Shown here piece by piece: positions 1 through 14,676 of a stretch of DNA of 64,000 nt. Each line of letters begins with the position of its first letter. Positions within the stretch are counted from its first letter, which is position 1. The notes beneath the pieces were generated by a model that saw only the letters and a program-made list of their open reading frames with translations, searched no databases and was not told where the DNA came from. A program made the translations under genes and the position numbers. Source of the stretch: Vigna angularis (taxonomy: Eukaryota > Streptophyta > Magnoliopsida > Fabales > Fabaceae); contig NC_068972.1 of NCBI RefSeq assembly GCF_016808095.1, positions 21,196,289-21,260,288 of the forward strand. The letters are read 5' to 3'.

Positions 1-780
1 GGAACAAGGGTGGCCCAGATGAGAAAGCATGAGAGTAATGATCGATGAGTTTTATGTAAGTGGTGCAGTGCACTTTAAGCGAATAACATCTCACACCTGA
101 AGTGGATTTCGTCATTTGAACAGATTGAAGTTGTTAATCGGACATGGTGTGTACAAGTATAGTAGTAAGTGGAGAATCGAATATTTGTGTGCAAGACATA
201 TTGCACCTAATGTAATGACAGATAATAAGTGTGTTGGATCAGAGTGATGGAATTGGCATCTATATAATAATCATATACTGTGATGGACCTTTCCATATGC
301 AAAGTGGGAGTACATGACCTAACTCTCTCTCTCACACACACACACAACCCACAAGACAAGACCCTCTAATACTTTCCTAGATTCTCCAACTACTTCAACT
401 GCTACTTTTTCAGCTCACCAATTGCGGTTTTTCATTTCATACAAATTGCAATTTTCATCTTCTTTTTAATTATTTGCCTTTTATTTATATATTTATAGTA
501 ATGATTCAATCTTTTATACTTTATTGCAATTTTTATATTTTTTAAAAAAATCATGTCCCTTTCAATAAATAAATATTGTAAATATAGGGATAAAAAAGTT
601 ATTATGTCTTATTTTTTTAATAATTTTTTTCTACAGTGTGTATGCATATGTTTAATTTGTGTTTATGTTGATTATGTAATTGGTATATTTTAATTGATTA
701 AATTAGTTTTTAAGTTGAGTTTTCAATTTGTTGAAATTGTTAAGTTAATATAGTTTATTATGAAATTAAATAGGCATTAC
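1..780. other. AT-rich intergenic DNA with a CT/CA microsatellite
   Basis: No convincing coding exon is seen. A compound (CT)n(CA)n tract lies near 322-346. The first 300 bases are less AT-rich than what follows and could be the tail of a unit outside the window, but no reading frame supports that. Confidence 0.5.
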
Positions 781-1690
781 AAGACTTTTTTTTAAATTAT
801 AGATAGATTTTACAATCAATCTATCGATGGATATTTTCTATATGAAATTTGTTTATAAAATTTGTTTGAAAAATTCATTAGCAAATTATATATTATTAAA
901 AGGTATTTCTATTTGTAACTTATTATCATGATTACCAAATTGACATCGTTTGTGAATAAATTATATTTTTTGTCATTGACGAAAATATTCGTAGATATAT
1001 TATGAATATAATTACTCATAGTTTCATTTTGTCGATAAATCTGTCAAAAAATTGGACGACAAATTTCTCATCCAATCAAATGAAGTTTTTTATATATTGA
1101 AGAGAAATAGGTGAGAAGAAGAATAAAAGAAGAGAAAAAAAAAGAAAAAAGGAAGAGGAAGATGTAACACAATGATGACTCGGTGCTTATTTATTGGTGA
1201 CACGACAATGACTCAGTGGTGACACAAAAGGTGCGTTGATAATATGGTAGTGACATGTAGGTGGAGGATACTGGTGATGGTAGTTGTCTGAGCTAGAGAA
1301 TGAAGAAGAGGAGGAAGAGGTAGAAGTGAAGAAAGAGGAAGAGAAAAGAGAAGAACAAATAGGAGAAGGGGGATAAAAATGAATTGAAGACAACAATTAA
1401 GGAGGAAAGAAGAAAAAAGATGACAAAATAAAACAAAAAAAAGAGAAAAAAGAAGGTTCAATCACATATTTTATGGACGAATATTACCAACAAACACTTA
1501 TTTAGAAATTTATAGTTTTTTATATTTACCCACAAATGTTTGTATCTGTCCGTAAAATTTATAGATAAATTTATGTAAATTTATGCATTTGTTGATAAAT
1601 TTATTAATGACTATTTTACTAAAAAAATTGATTTTTTATTGGTAAACATAATTTATCAACAAATTTTATCTATACTCTCGATAATGTGAA
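780..1690. mobile_element. Degenerate CACTA-like non-autonomous repeat, purine-rich core
   Basis: Both flanks carry many degenerate variants of a 'GATAAATTT / CGACAAATTT / AATTTATC' motif in both orientations, the style of subterminal repeat arrays in plant CACTA elements. The centre (about 1085-1450) is a strongly purine-biased block of AGAAG/GAGGAA runs. The same combination in the opposite orientation occurs at about 60850-61730, which supports one TE family. I cannot define exact ends or a target duplication. The antisense serine/phenylalanine-rich ORFs here are products of base composition. The family name is inference. Confidence 0.45.
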
Positions 1691-1843
1691 GTTACTTTGT
1701 AAGAAGAATTAAATTATAAAAATTAAAAAAAGTCAGAAGTGATTTACTAAAATTCTAACTCGCCCACCTCTAACAAAAATAATTACAAAAAAAGTACCTT
1801 AACATAACCTCATAACAATTACAATTTAAAAAATAAGTCTTGG

Positions 1844-2939
<1,096 letters not shown>

Positions 2940-4860
2940 CGGAGGTTTTGAGTTTTCTAAAACCATAAAATAGTGTCTTACTCCTCACTACATTGCGTGC
3001 GATAGGTTTTCCTGCATTTCAAACAAAAACTCACACTTAACTATAGCGATGATGAGTGGTGTTTCTCCATTTTACTTCCAATATTGGTTTTCTTGTATTT
3101 GCACCAAAAACTCAAAATCCCAAACACACCTAACTACAACAATGATGCAAACCACAATGGTGTTTCAACTCAACTACAACAATGAAGCGAAACACGGTAG
3201 TGTTTCTCCATTTCACTACGAAAAGCTTGATTTTTTCCATTTCATTGTTCATTTTCTCTCAACGGTTTGTTCTATTTAATTGCTTTTCACATTAAGGTTA
3301 GTTTTGATTGCCATTGTTAGTCCTTTCTCTTAATTGGACATAGGGTAACATGTGGGACAAATAAGTACGCTAAGTCTTATCGGACCTTCTATTTAATTGC
3401 TTTACTCTATTTTTATCTTTTCCTGAATGTTGAGTAGTGTATCAATCAAGTTATCACATACATTCTTCTATATATGCATTACATTTATGCAATGTCTAAC
3501 CTCTAACTTTGACCAATATGAAAGATCAAAGAACAATGATTTTTTTCTTTCAAGGGCTCGTTTCAGATGACTTCTTAGATGCTTTCCTAAATGCATTATG
3601 TACTTCATTAAATTTTTCATGAACCGCAACAATGGAGCACGTTTTGGAAGCAAAGAAACATGACATACACAATGCAACCAAAATGCAGTACCCTAAACAC
3701 AAATGGCGACACAAAATGCATGCTTTAATTAGAAAGACAGTAACAAAACTTAATGAAAAAGAAAAGTAATGAGGGAAGAGAATGAACCTCACATGGTGGA
3801 AATAAAGGAAGGACAATAACGAAAATGGGAACATCTTCACAATGAGGGAAATGAAAGAATGATAGTGTTGGTAGGGAGGAGTTCACACAGGTAGAAATGG
3901 ATAAACATGAGTGTTGACTTCCTAAATGGTGATCTATAGTGACAGGAAAGTGTATGAGTGGAATTATAGTGGCAAGAATGGAGCAACAATGGCGGAGAGT
4001 GGCAAAGAAAGAAAACACAGGTGGAATAAGGGAGGAAATTAGTTGAAATGGTGATGAAGCATAGGTCGTTCGAAAATGACTTTGTAGTGACATAAGAATA
4101 GTGACAACTTCATAAAAATTTCACCTTAATTTACCTTAGGCAAATTTTTGGCTTAAGTTATTTATAAAATCGAAACAATAATATCCCTATGGTTTCGGTT
4201 CTATTAAAAACTGAAGTCTAATACTTGAGAATAAAATAAAAAAATATTAATTTATTGGTAATTTTGAAATGTTTTTCAATTTTGTGGTGTCAAGTTTATA
4301 AACCAAGGTCATATCCATTTTCTCATGTGAAATAGTTCAATAATAAGAGTGACAATTTTGAAATTTTAGTCAATTTTATGGTATCAGGTATGGAAAAATC
4401 AAAGCCATAGATTTATATAGTCTCGATTTTATGAAAACGAAGATCATATTCCCTTTTTCAGATAAAATACTTAAATAATTATAATGACAAAATTGAAAAT
4501 TTATTTAATTTTATGGCCTCATGTCTTAAAAATCCGAAGTCATAAAGATATATCATATTGGTTATCTAAAAATCGAGATTATTTATCAGATATATTATTT
4601 AAAATAAATAACGAGATTTTTTTAAAATTTTAGCTCATATTTCAGTTTCGATTTTATAATAACTAAATATGAATATGATATCAATTATTTGAGAACTAAA
4701 GCCAAATCTTCTCTCTAAGTTAAAATCATTAAAAAATAATGAAAATTTTAAAATAATTTGAAAATTCATGTTCTTTAATTATCGAAACCTAAATAAATAT
4801 ATGGTTTCAATTCAAATTTTTAAAATTTTTAAAATTGTCACCGCTTTTTTATATTCTTCG
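2940..4860. mobile_element. Degenerate TE with subterminal motif repeats
   Basis: From about 4150 to 4850 a motif of the form 'GATTTTATGAAAACGAAGATCATATT' recurs in degraded copies in both orientations, interleaved with AT-rich sequence. This resembles the subterminal repeats of plant CACTA-type transposons. The less AT-rich block at 3040-4095 has short partial duplications around 'CAACAATGATG' and 'GTGTTTCTCCATTT' but no recognisable transposase. Ends are not determined. This is probably a non-autonomous or badly decayed element. Confidence 0.4.
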
Positions 4861-7711
4861 TTTTTTTTAAATGGAAGCATTTATAAAACAAGTTAAACCG
4901 GAAAATATGTAATTTTCAAACTTTTCCAATATCACTAATGGAGGTGGGGAAGAAAGCATGTGGTGAAAAAATAAGTTGGCCCAATAGAGTCTATAGTTTG
5001 TTTTTGCAGTGCAGTACACGATAAAGGAAGTATTATTACATGCATATTGTTTATACTACTCCACAATTAACATTTTTTTTTCTAATAACTTATATATTAG
5101 ATGTTATTTGTCAAAAGAATCTCTTATATTGATTAGACACCAAGACAAAAGAATATTTTAGAAACTGTAAAAAAATTTCACTTTAAAATCATGTATTTTT
5201 TTTGTTATAAATGATGATGAAATATGTTTTCAAATTTATGTAAAATTTATAAAATATATTAACTTTTTCTCTAATCTTTTTCAGTTATTCTAACATTTAA
5301 ATATATTTACAATTAAATGCATAATTAACATTATGTTAAAACAATCACTCACGTAAGTTTTTTGTTTTTTAATTATTATTGAAAAACTTTAAAAAGCATT
5401 TTACTTTTATATTCATATATTTCTTTTCTATTATAACTTGAAAACATATTACTTTTTACACATATAATTGTTTTCTATGTTGTTCTTTTCATTCTCTTTT
5501 TTCTTTCCTCTTTCTTTTAATTAACTCTTAAACCCGACTCACATGTTAAAGCTTTAACATTTTTCATTTTATAAAAAGGGTGATATGTTTTGACATCACC
5601 AAATAAAAAAATAACCACTTTTTTTTTCCTATAAACCATAAGGAAAATAAACTTTGGTCATTCATTATTCCCTTTGTATAATAAAATAATACATTTAATT
5701 AATAAAAATAAATATGAAAAATTAAAATAAAATAACATTTTTAGAGTTATTAAATAGAAATATAAAAATGAGAGAATGTCAACAAATCATGGTTCAAACC
5801 AAAATTTCAACATTAAAAGCACAATAAAAATAAAATAAAATTTGTCTAATTTTAGTAAAAACAATATAGTTTTTAAATAAATATTAATGTATTGAGACCC
5901 TAAACTATTTTATAATTGTAACGTTAATGAGAAAATAATTATAATATAATTTTCCTTGACTTATGATTATAATAAGCTTATAAAAGACGACATGTTTCTC
6001 TACTCCTAACTCTGTCTGAGGAGCAGTTAATGTTGTTGATAACTAAGAAGAATATAGTTGTTTGATATTATTTATTGAAGTGTAGGATAAGAGAAATTGA
6101 TTTAGATTAGGTTGTGAGAGAAGGGAGTGTGAAAAAGTTATAGAAAGAAGGAAGATTAAAAGTAGAAAGGTAAAAAGATATGATGAAAATGGAGCAGTAA
6201 TTAAGTTAGTTTGATCGTGAATTGTTGTCCGATAATGATGTGACATTGTGTGGGGTGGGTGGGAAGGTAAAATTTGCATTAGAAGAGATAAATGGAGATA
6301 TGAAAGAGGATGGCTAGAAAAAAGAAAGCAAAGGGGTTTGGTGCTGGGCATTGGGATGTTCATTTATGATTAGGCGAAGAAGGAGACAAAGGCTGAGGAG
6401 ACAACAGTAGTCACAAGTGATAACAAAGAACGATCCAAGACAAGGAATGGACAGGTTTAATGAGTTCCATGTGCCTCTATCTCTACCACTTCACTTCTTT
6501 TTCATACAACCCTACGTGGTTAGGTTTGTGCCCTTTTGAGGCAACAAACACAGCCCCATTGCTTAAAGCTTTTCACTCCCAAAACAAAGTCAAGACCAAG
6601 AACCTTAATCCTTGCATTTGGTGGGGGTTGGCCAATTAAGACCAGTGAGATGTGCCAGTGGAATATAAACACCTCTGAATAACACATGGGCCATCACCCT
6701 CATTAAAAACAAAGTGAAAGAAAAGGCTATGACCCACTTTCGATTCAAAAAAGTTTCCAAACTCTGCTAGCTGTGGTACTATATGCTGCTGCTGCTGCTG
6801 CTTAGATACCTCCCCACTTCTCTCAACCCCACCAACACCAAACCTTAATTAGGTGCATAACATTATGCAAAAAAAAAATAAATGTAAATGTTCTTGATGG
6901 AGTCTCTTCGAGTTGTTTTATCATTTGAACATTTGCTGCACAGAAACCATGTAAAGGGCTTATGATTATTATTTGATCATGGTTTGTTGATTACCTATGA
7001 TTCCTGAGTAGTTGATGGTAAGTTTTTTGTACTGTGTAGAAATTAAGGTCTGATATAATATGATGGACATTTGATGGTCACTGTGAAGGGCTTGCAATGC
7101 ACATGCTTATTGCAGAAACGTATAGATTCAAAGTTGTACCCGCTATCCATCGCCCTATAATTGAGGAAAGAAAAAAAGAAAAAGAAAAAGAAAAAAAGAA
7201 AGGGATGTATAGCAGTGTGAGAGAGTATGAATTATTGGATCTGCAACATGTCCTTGTTGTCATGCTACATTTGAGATCCAACAAGTTACGTTGGATGAAG
7301 CGTTACCATCAAGTAGTTAATGTAACCATCCTGTAACTAATTAAGGAACCAACCGATTAAGCGATTGTGGGGCAGTGGTACTTGGTCGCGTTTTCTTAAA
7401 TGGCCCAACAATTTGATTAATCATCACGTCTTAAGGATGGAAATGGAGTTAGAATAGAGTGATAGGTGAAAACAGCAGCACAGAGAATGTAACATTATTG
7501 GTCTGCAGATGTTACATGTATAATTTCATTGATGATGAGGACAAAGTAGTATAAATACCTAACCTAATAACCATGTGATGTGCGATTTCAGTGATGTATA
7601 TCTCATCTTCTTATAGGGTGCTTCTGATACACGTGGTTGACTTAGCTTTGGAAGACAGGAAGAGTAGAGAGTATTGAAACTGAGACACAGAGGACCCCAG
7701 AGTCTTGATAC

Positions 7712-7714
<3 letters not shown>
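4861..7714. other. Intergenic, no gene recognised
   Basis: AT-rich to about 6000, then more mixed composition with a short (CTG)n run near 6786-6802. Open frames at 6043-6363 (minus) and 7097-7336 (plus) have low-complexity translations and no domain I recognise. The mixed-composition part (about 6400-7700) could hold untranslated or regulatory sequence, but nothing specific supports that. Confidence 0.45.

Positions 7715-7765
<51 letters not shown>
7715..7765. repeat. (TA)n microsatellite, about 51 bp
   Basis: Uninterrupted alternating TA. Confidence 0.97.
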
Positions 7766-7767
<2 letters not shown>

Positions 7768-8648
7768 AGGTTTGTCATGCCATTTCCCAATCGGAAATAT
7801 GAGCATCAAACCATTTTCATAGAAGTACTGAAACTGGACAAAACACCAACTTATAGGTAGGTTGCTTCTGTGATTTCAAAACCACCCTAATGTCCTTCCA
7901 AGCAACAATCTATTTTTCAATTATCGCTATCCTTTGTCAGAAGAAAAAGCAAATGGGGTAGTCACAACGTTCGAACCTGCCGATGCTTTTCTTTTTATAA
8001 CATTTTTAATATTTTAAAGATTCTTTTTCTTAGTATATTACATAGGGGGAACTTAATGGATTAAACTCACCTTTCGTTCTTGTTCCCATTTCGGATTTAA
8101 AATGTGGTGATAGGTTTGTTTGTAACAAAGTTTTCAAAAATAAAACTTAAGGTCCGGTCCAAATGTGCAGCTCAAGGTCCACAGACCGTTTGGCGACCTT
8201 GCTTTGCTTTGTAGTTGTAGGACCAAATTAAGGGTAAGAAACGGTTGTCATCATTAATTAGCTTATCGTAAGACAACTTCCCCGATAAGCAAGTCCACAT
8301 GCATAGGCTCAACAGGTTTTCTCTCTTGCTTCGTTATGTTTGACATCCTTATCCGATATGCTGCGTGTCTATCCTTCAATGTTAAGTGTTCGATGATCAA
8401 CTACACATGACCGCCCGCACAACATACCATATAATAACATAATAAAAAAACAATCCAACAATTCATTCCAAGGTCAGATTTGCCTAGATTTCAGATTTAA
8501 AATTCCTGATTTCGTCATTGACAGTGAGTAAAAGTAAAATCATATAAAACGAAGCTACAAAAGGAAAAAAGATGCAAGCGCGCGAAAAATTTAAACAAAG
8601 CGTGCAACTCCTTTGCTTTTTCTTTTTTTTCATGTTTGTGAATGGAAT
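7766..8648. other. Spacer downstream of the LONGIFOLIA-like gene
   Basis: No coding exon is seen. The part nearest 8648 should contain the 3' UTR of the minus-strand gene, but I could not place a polyadenylation site with confidence. Confidence 0.45.
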
Positions 8649-11585
8649 TCAAAAGAGGAGTTTCCTACGAAGCGCGGGTAGCTTGTCGTTGTTACAATGA
8701 GGAGAAAACGAAGCGAGTTCTCTAATGGTTTCGCCAACCAGATCTTTGAACACCAGACGTTCAATGTCTAACACCACATCTCCCATCTCCACCGCCCATT
8801 CTCCCCACCCCCGCATTTCCTCCGCCATGTCCTTCTTCAACACTCCGCATATAACCTTGAACAAGTCCTCCGATTCCGATTCTTCCCTCTCTCGGATCCT
8901 CCGAAACTCCGACCAGATCTTCTGCCTCTGCTCGCCGTACGACACCGCCTTCCACGGCGGCAACTGTTGGTTCCGCTCCAGGATCTCCTGGAGAGTGTCG
9001 AAGATCAACCGCCTCTGCAGCGTCGAAGCCTTTGAGGTATCCTTTCCTTTCAGGCATTGCTGCTTCTCCAGTAACAGAAAAATGTCGCTCTCTTCCGGCA
9101 AGTAACTGCACGCTCGAAGAATCTCCGATACGTACACGAAATCGCAATCCTCCGACGCTGCCTCCTCGCTACTGCACAGTGCCGCACTCCACATATCATC
9201 TTCTGACTCCGCCGCTTGATCTGTAATGTAATTACACCGCATTTGTTATCTTCGTTAACTAACAAACACAATATTAATGAATTTAAAAAAAAATGAAACG
9301 GATAAAAGTGTGCACAGTATATGTTAGTGGAATTAAAAAATTAGGAAGATTCTTTGGGACGGTGAGAGTGTTGAAGACGCGAAGTGAGTCAGTCCCTCCC
9401 ACGTGATAGTACGATTAAAAACAGGCACCGCACCGCACCGCAGTGCAGTTTTGAGGTAAGTGACTGAGCCAACTGAGTGATGCCATGTCAACATCCCTGG
9501 GATCAAATGATTGGTCCACATTGGTTGGGATTTTGGGAGAGCGAGAGGACAAACCATCTACTGTTCCCGTACTTGTAGTTGGATACAAACCAAAGCAAAA
9601 ACAAAACGGGAGCAGCTTCAAAGTAAAAGCCCTTGACTAACGTTAGATATTTTGTTCCATTAAGTTCCCCTAGGGTCTTAGACATTGGACCTCCTACATG
9701 ATACATGATACATCATGACATGCTCCAACTTTGGATATGCACACACAAATAGTACGTCACAACAAAATCTAATTTCATTCTGTAACCAATTGCAACACAA
9801 GCTAAGCTAACCACTTACCTTTGTAATCAATGCAGCGTTTGGTTATAGGGGATGGTGAACACCAGTCGTCCTTGTCAAACGACGAGTCCAGAACCGATAC
9901 TGGACTCGGTTGCAACTCGTTGGCTGCTGTTATTTCTGCTATGCTGTTCAGCAGCTTATCACACCTATCCAGCAGATCTTTCCCTTCCTTGTACTCTTCC
10001 AACCTGTACCTCTGCACCACAGGCACCACACTTCAATCCAATTGCCACCAATCCCACAAACACCACTAATTAATTAATTCATTAACTGATTAAAAAGCTG
10101 CTTAATCATATGTACCCAAATTATATGACCCACCAGAAACAACAGTTTCTATTATCACTGCACGCACTCGTTTAGTATTTTACCTCTGTATCGGGATATG
10201 AAGAGGTGCTGAAGCTGTTCTCTGAGACTGTGGACGATTCATCCTCTGCCCCACCCAGCATTTTCAACTTAGGCTCCACATTTCTTCTCATCCTAGGCGA
10301 TCCACATGGCACCTGCTGATTGCCTGCATTCCTTCTTGGGCTCGTCTTGGGAGAATGAACCGGAGAGACAGACACAGACCCCCTTCTTGAATCAACGCAC
10401 ACTTTCCTCTGAGGTTCCACGATTCGATGCTTTCTCCTGTTTGGACTCGAGCTTAGTGCTCTGTTGCTTTGACTCATTGAACCTCGCTCGTTTTGGTCAA
10501 TCCTCCTGTTCTCGTTCCCAACACGGAGGCTCCGGCGAGGACTGGACCGGAGGAGAGGGGCGGGAGGAGGAGAATCGCTACCGGTCCGGTTCACCGATCG
10601 GACAGGTTTCATAACGACAATGGGAGATTGATTGGATTTGCCGTTGGAATGCAAAAGCCCCTTGAGCTGCAAGGCCTCCAGGATGTGTTTGAGAGTGTGG
10701 AGATCCTTGGATGGCTCGTTAATCCCTCGCATCCGCAACCTCCTCTCAATCTCCCCGTACACCGAAGCGGTGTGTTTGGGCTCGGGGAAGAAATCCGCCG
10801 AGTCGTAGAAACTCTTCTTGGCCCTTTGCCTGGGTGGATCTGCAGCTCTGCCATTGCTCAATCGGGCATCGATGGCAGCATTATTATTCTCGAGGACTAC
10901 ATTGGTGACCTGAACCGCGCTTGGGAAATTGTTTGTGTCCAGAAAACGACACTGTGGCAGTGGCAGAGGCAGAGACAGATCTCTGGACACTCTGGACTCC
11001 GAAGCGGATCTCTGCAGCTTTGCTATGGGCCCTGGTCCGGGCTCTGAATCGGGCAGGGGCTCCAGGCCCATAAGCTTGGCAATGACGCTGGTGGAACGAC
11101 GCTGCTTGTCTCCATCATTCTCCGAGGGGATCTCTCGCGTGTGAAGGTGAAGAGTTCCTTTTGCGTCCACCATGGCTCTGCTGTCAAGAGACAGTCTCGG
11201 AGCCTCTCGCGAGAACTTCCAAGAGGAACGCGTGCCTTCCTTGAATTCCAGAACAGGGAGCGCAGGAGAACTCGCCTTGGGTTCGGATTGGACCACCTCC
11301 CTAGCCGGCGACTGCATGGAACGAGCCGGCGAGGCAGTAACTTTGTCAGGTTCCGGTGAGGCCTAAAGAAGACAAGAGAAAGAAAGTTAAGTTATTGGCA
11401 GCATGAAAGAGAAAGGTGTGGTAGAGAGTGAAAAACATTACCGGAGGTAGACGTTTGGGGGAATAGATGCGTTTTCCAGTGAGTATCTGATGACGGTCAA
11501 AGATCTGAAGAAAGCCAGCCATGCACCCCATCTGCTTGTGAATGTGTTTCTCCAGGTTCTGGTCTCGTACTATACCAGTCGTCAT
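8649..11585 (-). CDS. LONGIFOLIA / TRM family protein (TON1-recruiting motif, DUF4378), 4 exons
   Basis: Exons in coding order are 11585-11442, 11362-10184, 10011-9819 and 9220-8649. All introns are GT-AG and phases join without a gap, giving 695 residues and a TGA stop. The start is the ATG at 11585, which opens the family's N-terminal segment: residues 18-33 contain MGCMAGFLQIFDRH and are followed by a KRLPP stretch. Residues 140-150 (SVIAKLMGLEP) match the conserved 'ARLMGL' motif (DUF3741 type). The middle is Ser/Pro/Arg-rich and probably disordered. The last 190 residues hold the DUF4378-like C-terminus with VSEILRA and DIERLVFKDLVGETIREL. Family members recruit TON1 and associate with cortical microtubules; LONGIFOLIA1/2 promote polar cell elongation. 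At 695 aa it is shorter than the roughly 900-aa Arabidopsis LONGIFOLIA proteins, mainly in the middle. Which paralogue it is cannot be told here. Plus-strand ORFs over these exons are shadows. Confidence 0.9.
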
Positions 11586-14291
11586 TTTTTTCTTTTACTT
11601 TGTTCCGTGTTTTTGCTTGGATTCTGGCACTGCTATGTCACTCTCTATAGGTGTGGCTTTGTGTTGATTGCGAAACTTAGTCCATGCTTATTTTTTTTGG
11701 CTACCACTCCGACTACTGTCTCCCTACTCATGTTATGAGATGGGATGCCATTTTCATCACACATTCCCTTCCTCGCGCTTTTCTGCTCTATAAAACGGGG
11801 AGCCACAATTAAAAGCCAATGAACAGGACATAAGCCTATTTTTGTCCTTCCACTTTATCCCAAATGACTACCGTGTCCTTAGCCTTTTTTCTTCATTCCA
11901 ACATCTCAATCAAATTATATTATTATCATCCTAAATAATATTATATTTATTATTATTGAATTCAAAAACAAAATTTCAAAAATCCAACAAAATTATTGTA
12001 ATATTTTTTAATATATCTTATGTATTTCACAGAGAAAATTCTACCATCCACCTTACCTATATATCATTGATTCATCTGCTGTGATTTCCTCTCTGAAAAC
12101 TTTATAAGCTCCCATCAATCTTCTATATTGTGATAGATGAATCTTATTTATTTACAATAATAAATGTTCCACTTATCCTAAAAGAAACTTTATTAAATGC
12201 TTTTAAATGTGAAACAAAACTTAAATAAATGTGTAAAAATTAAGATTCTGTGCATGTTGTAACAAGGATTTCTTAAAAAAAAAATAGTATCTATATTATA
12301 AACTTTAATTTTCTGTGTGCATAGTAGGCCATACTTTTTATATTAGTTTCTTCAAAAACCGTTTTTAAATAATATTATACATGAGACGAGTTAATTTTAC
12401 TTGTTTTTCTTTCATGCTTATTTTATAAATATTTATAAATTCACAATATTAAAATAGAATCAATAATTTTAAACTAGTTTTGGTCTTATGTAAAATAACT
12501 TGTTAGGGATAATATATTACAGAAAGAGTTTAAACATAACACAACTCAGGATATTTTTGTGCATTTTTATTTACTTATGTGAAACATATCACATCACTCA
12601 ATCATAAATATATTAGTTTGTTAGTATTATATTGAAGTTTAGGAAGATTTTGGAAAATAATATTTTATACCTTAAATATAAGAAAAAAAACATTTAGTAA
12701 AGTAAGTAAATTCTATCACATCAATACTATCTGCTTGATATGATTGTTTAAAATAATATTATGTTTTAAGTGTGAGCAGAATCTCCAAAAGAAAAGATGT
12801 GAAAATAGTTATTTTGACTGTGATGAGTTGATAGTTAATAGTTAAATCTGATTGTATGAATAAGGTAAGCATAAGACAGAAAAGTTTACAGTGGTTTGTT
12901 TTTTACAGTTAGATAGTGGAGGAGGGCTTTTACTGCAAAGAAGCAGGTGCAGTGCACCATAGCCACCGTGGGCAATGCTCTCTGCCTGCGTGTCAGGTGC
13001 CAACTCCCTTGTTTTTTGCGCCTTTCGACCAAAGACTCTCTTTCAATTCCAACCCTGTCTCCTCTTTCTCTTCCCCATGCTCCCCCAACCACTTCTAACC
13101 ATTCAATTCAATTCTTCTTTCTCCACACTTAACAAAGCTTCAATATTTCACTATGTCAAGATTAATTTAGTAATTTGATGGAAGCTTTCTAAACCATTTT
13201 TCTAGTCTCCATTAAGATGGAAGCATTTTGTTTGTGTGTGTTTATGATCAGTCATGAATAACATTTGTCTATGTTGTCCTCTATCCTTAACAAATGCACA
13301 TGAACAGAGAGTTAATTAGGTTGGATTTGTCTGCAAATTGTTAGTTGAACCATTTATGTGTTTTTTATTTGAAAAGTTTGACATGATAATGTTCTGTTCT
13401 GAACCTAACATCTGGTTATGGTTATGGCAATTGTTCTTGTGTAACCGTTTCTTCTTCTTTCTATATTTTCTTTTTGCTTTCATAAAATTGTTGGTGAAAA
13501 CTCTTTTCCAAACTTCAAGAAAGAAAAGCGGTGAATGAAGTCATCATAAGAGCACTTGCACCATTTTGAAAGTATACACAACTACACTATTTTATGCTTA
13601 ATTCCCTTCTTCTTTATCTTCTTATCAGATAACTATTCTTAGAAAATGTTCTGCAATTTCAAAATTTCTTCTTATTTTGTAGGAAAAAGAATTGCAGATT
13701 AGCATTTTTATTATGTGATTTTCAATACCTGTGACTCTTTACATGAACTTTAAAAAGATATTCTTGGAACAAATTTAAAAAGATATTCTTGGAACTCTTT
13801 AAAACTTTAAGAATGAACTAGTTGAAGTATTACTTATTTGTTGAGTAGCTTTTAAAGGAATGACATTACTTAATGTGAAATATTTATTAGCTATGCCTTT
13901 AATTTTTAGTTAGTAAGTAAATTCTAGACATTAATTTGAATAAAAACAGTTGAGGCTTTGGTTAATATGATTTTGATAGCTCTTAAAGTACTTAAATGTT
14001 TGATGGGCACTATTATATATTTGTATGAATTTGTGTCTCTTTAATTTTTTTACTGTTCGAATTTTTTTTATAATGTATTGCTTATTCTATTTTAAAGAGC
14101 GTTTGCATCTACAAATATTCATGTTTGTATTATAAATTCATCATGGCAGTTCTATAAGACATTGACTAAGTCAAACGTGTGGTCAAAACACAAATAAATT
14201 GTGATGAGAGTTTCAAAAATTATGGAGATATGAAATTTCATACAATAACTTCAAAATATTTGTTATATAATCCACTCAAACAAACTATATA
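11586..14291. other. Spacer upstream of the LONGIFOLIA-like gene
   Basis: The part next to 11585 should hold the 5' UTR and promoter of the minus-strand gene, but no clear minus-strand TATA box was found. A 22-bp segment containing AAAAAGATATTCTTGGAAC is directly duplicated at about 13749-13795. The cytosine-rich stretch at 12940-13100 has short ORFs in several frames but no recognisable protein. Confidence 0.45.
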
Positions 14292-14527
14292 CTCACTCAC
14301 ATTTTGTTTGTTATCCTTTCCATTTTGTAATTCAACGATGCATTATTATTATTTTCTTAAAATATCATTAACTAAATATTTAAAATAAATTAACTTTTTT
14401 TTCAACTACTTTAATTTTAAATATGTAAGGATAATTTTGAAATAATATAAATTATTGAAAAATTATTTCTTACTAAGTTTTAAAAAAAAAATAGTTGAAA
14501 AGATTTTATACATAAAGATGGAGGGAG
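14292..14527. mobile_element. Stowaway-like MITE (Tc1/mariner type), about 236 bp
   Basis: The right end reads ...GATGGAGGGAG followed by TA. The left end reads TA followed by CTCACTCAC, an imperfect inverted match to the classic CTCCCTCC Stowaway terminus. The TA dinucleotides on both sides (14290-14291 and 14528-14529) fit the TA target duplication of this superfamily. The interior is AT-rich and non-coding. The left terminus has one or two mismatches. Confidence 0.55.
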
Positions 14528-14605
14528 TATAACTATAATAATAATAATTTTATTATTTTTTATAATCATGAAAAAAAATGAATGTCCATAGCACATGTAT
14601 TTTCA

Positions 14606-14608
<3 letters not shown>

Positions 14609-14675
<67 letters not shown>
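14609..14675. repeat. (AT)n microsatellite, about 67 bp
   Basis: Uninterrupted alternating AT. Confidence 0.97.

Positions 14676-14676
<1 letters not shown>

Noticed and set aside
1187..1461. Ser/Phe/Leu-rich minus-strand ORFs
   Set aside because: They are translations of a purine-rich low-complexity repeat core.
6043..6363. 106-aa minus-strand ORF as a small secreted protein
   Set aside because: The hydrophobic Leu/Ser-rich translation reflects purine-rich plus-strand sequence; no mature peptide motif and no flanking gene structure.
7960..7985. GTTCGAACC as a tRNA T-loop (B box)
   Set aside because: No A box, acceptor stem or cloverleaf can be formed around it on either strand.
10306..11366. 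Several plus-strand ORFs opposite the LONGIFOLIA-like exons
   Set aside because: They are antisense shadows of a GC-rich coding exon and have no recognisable domain.
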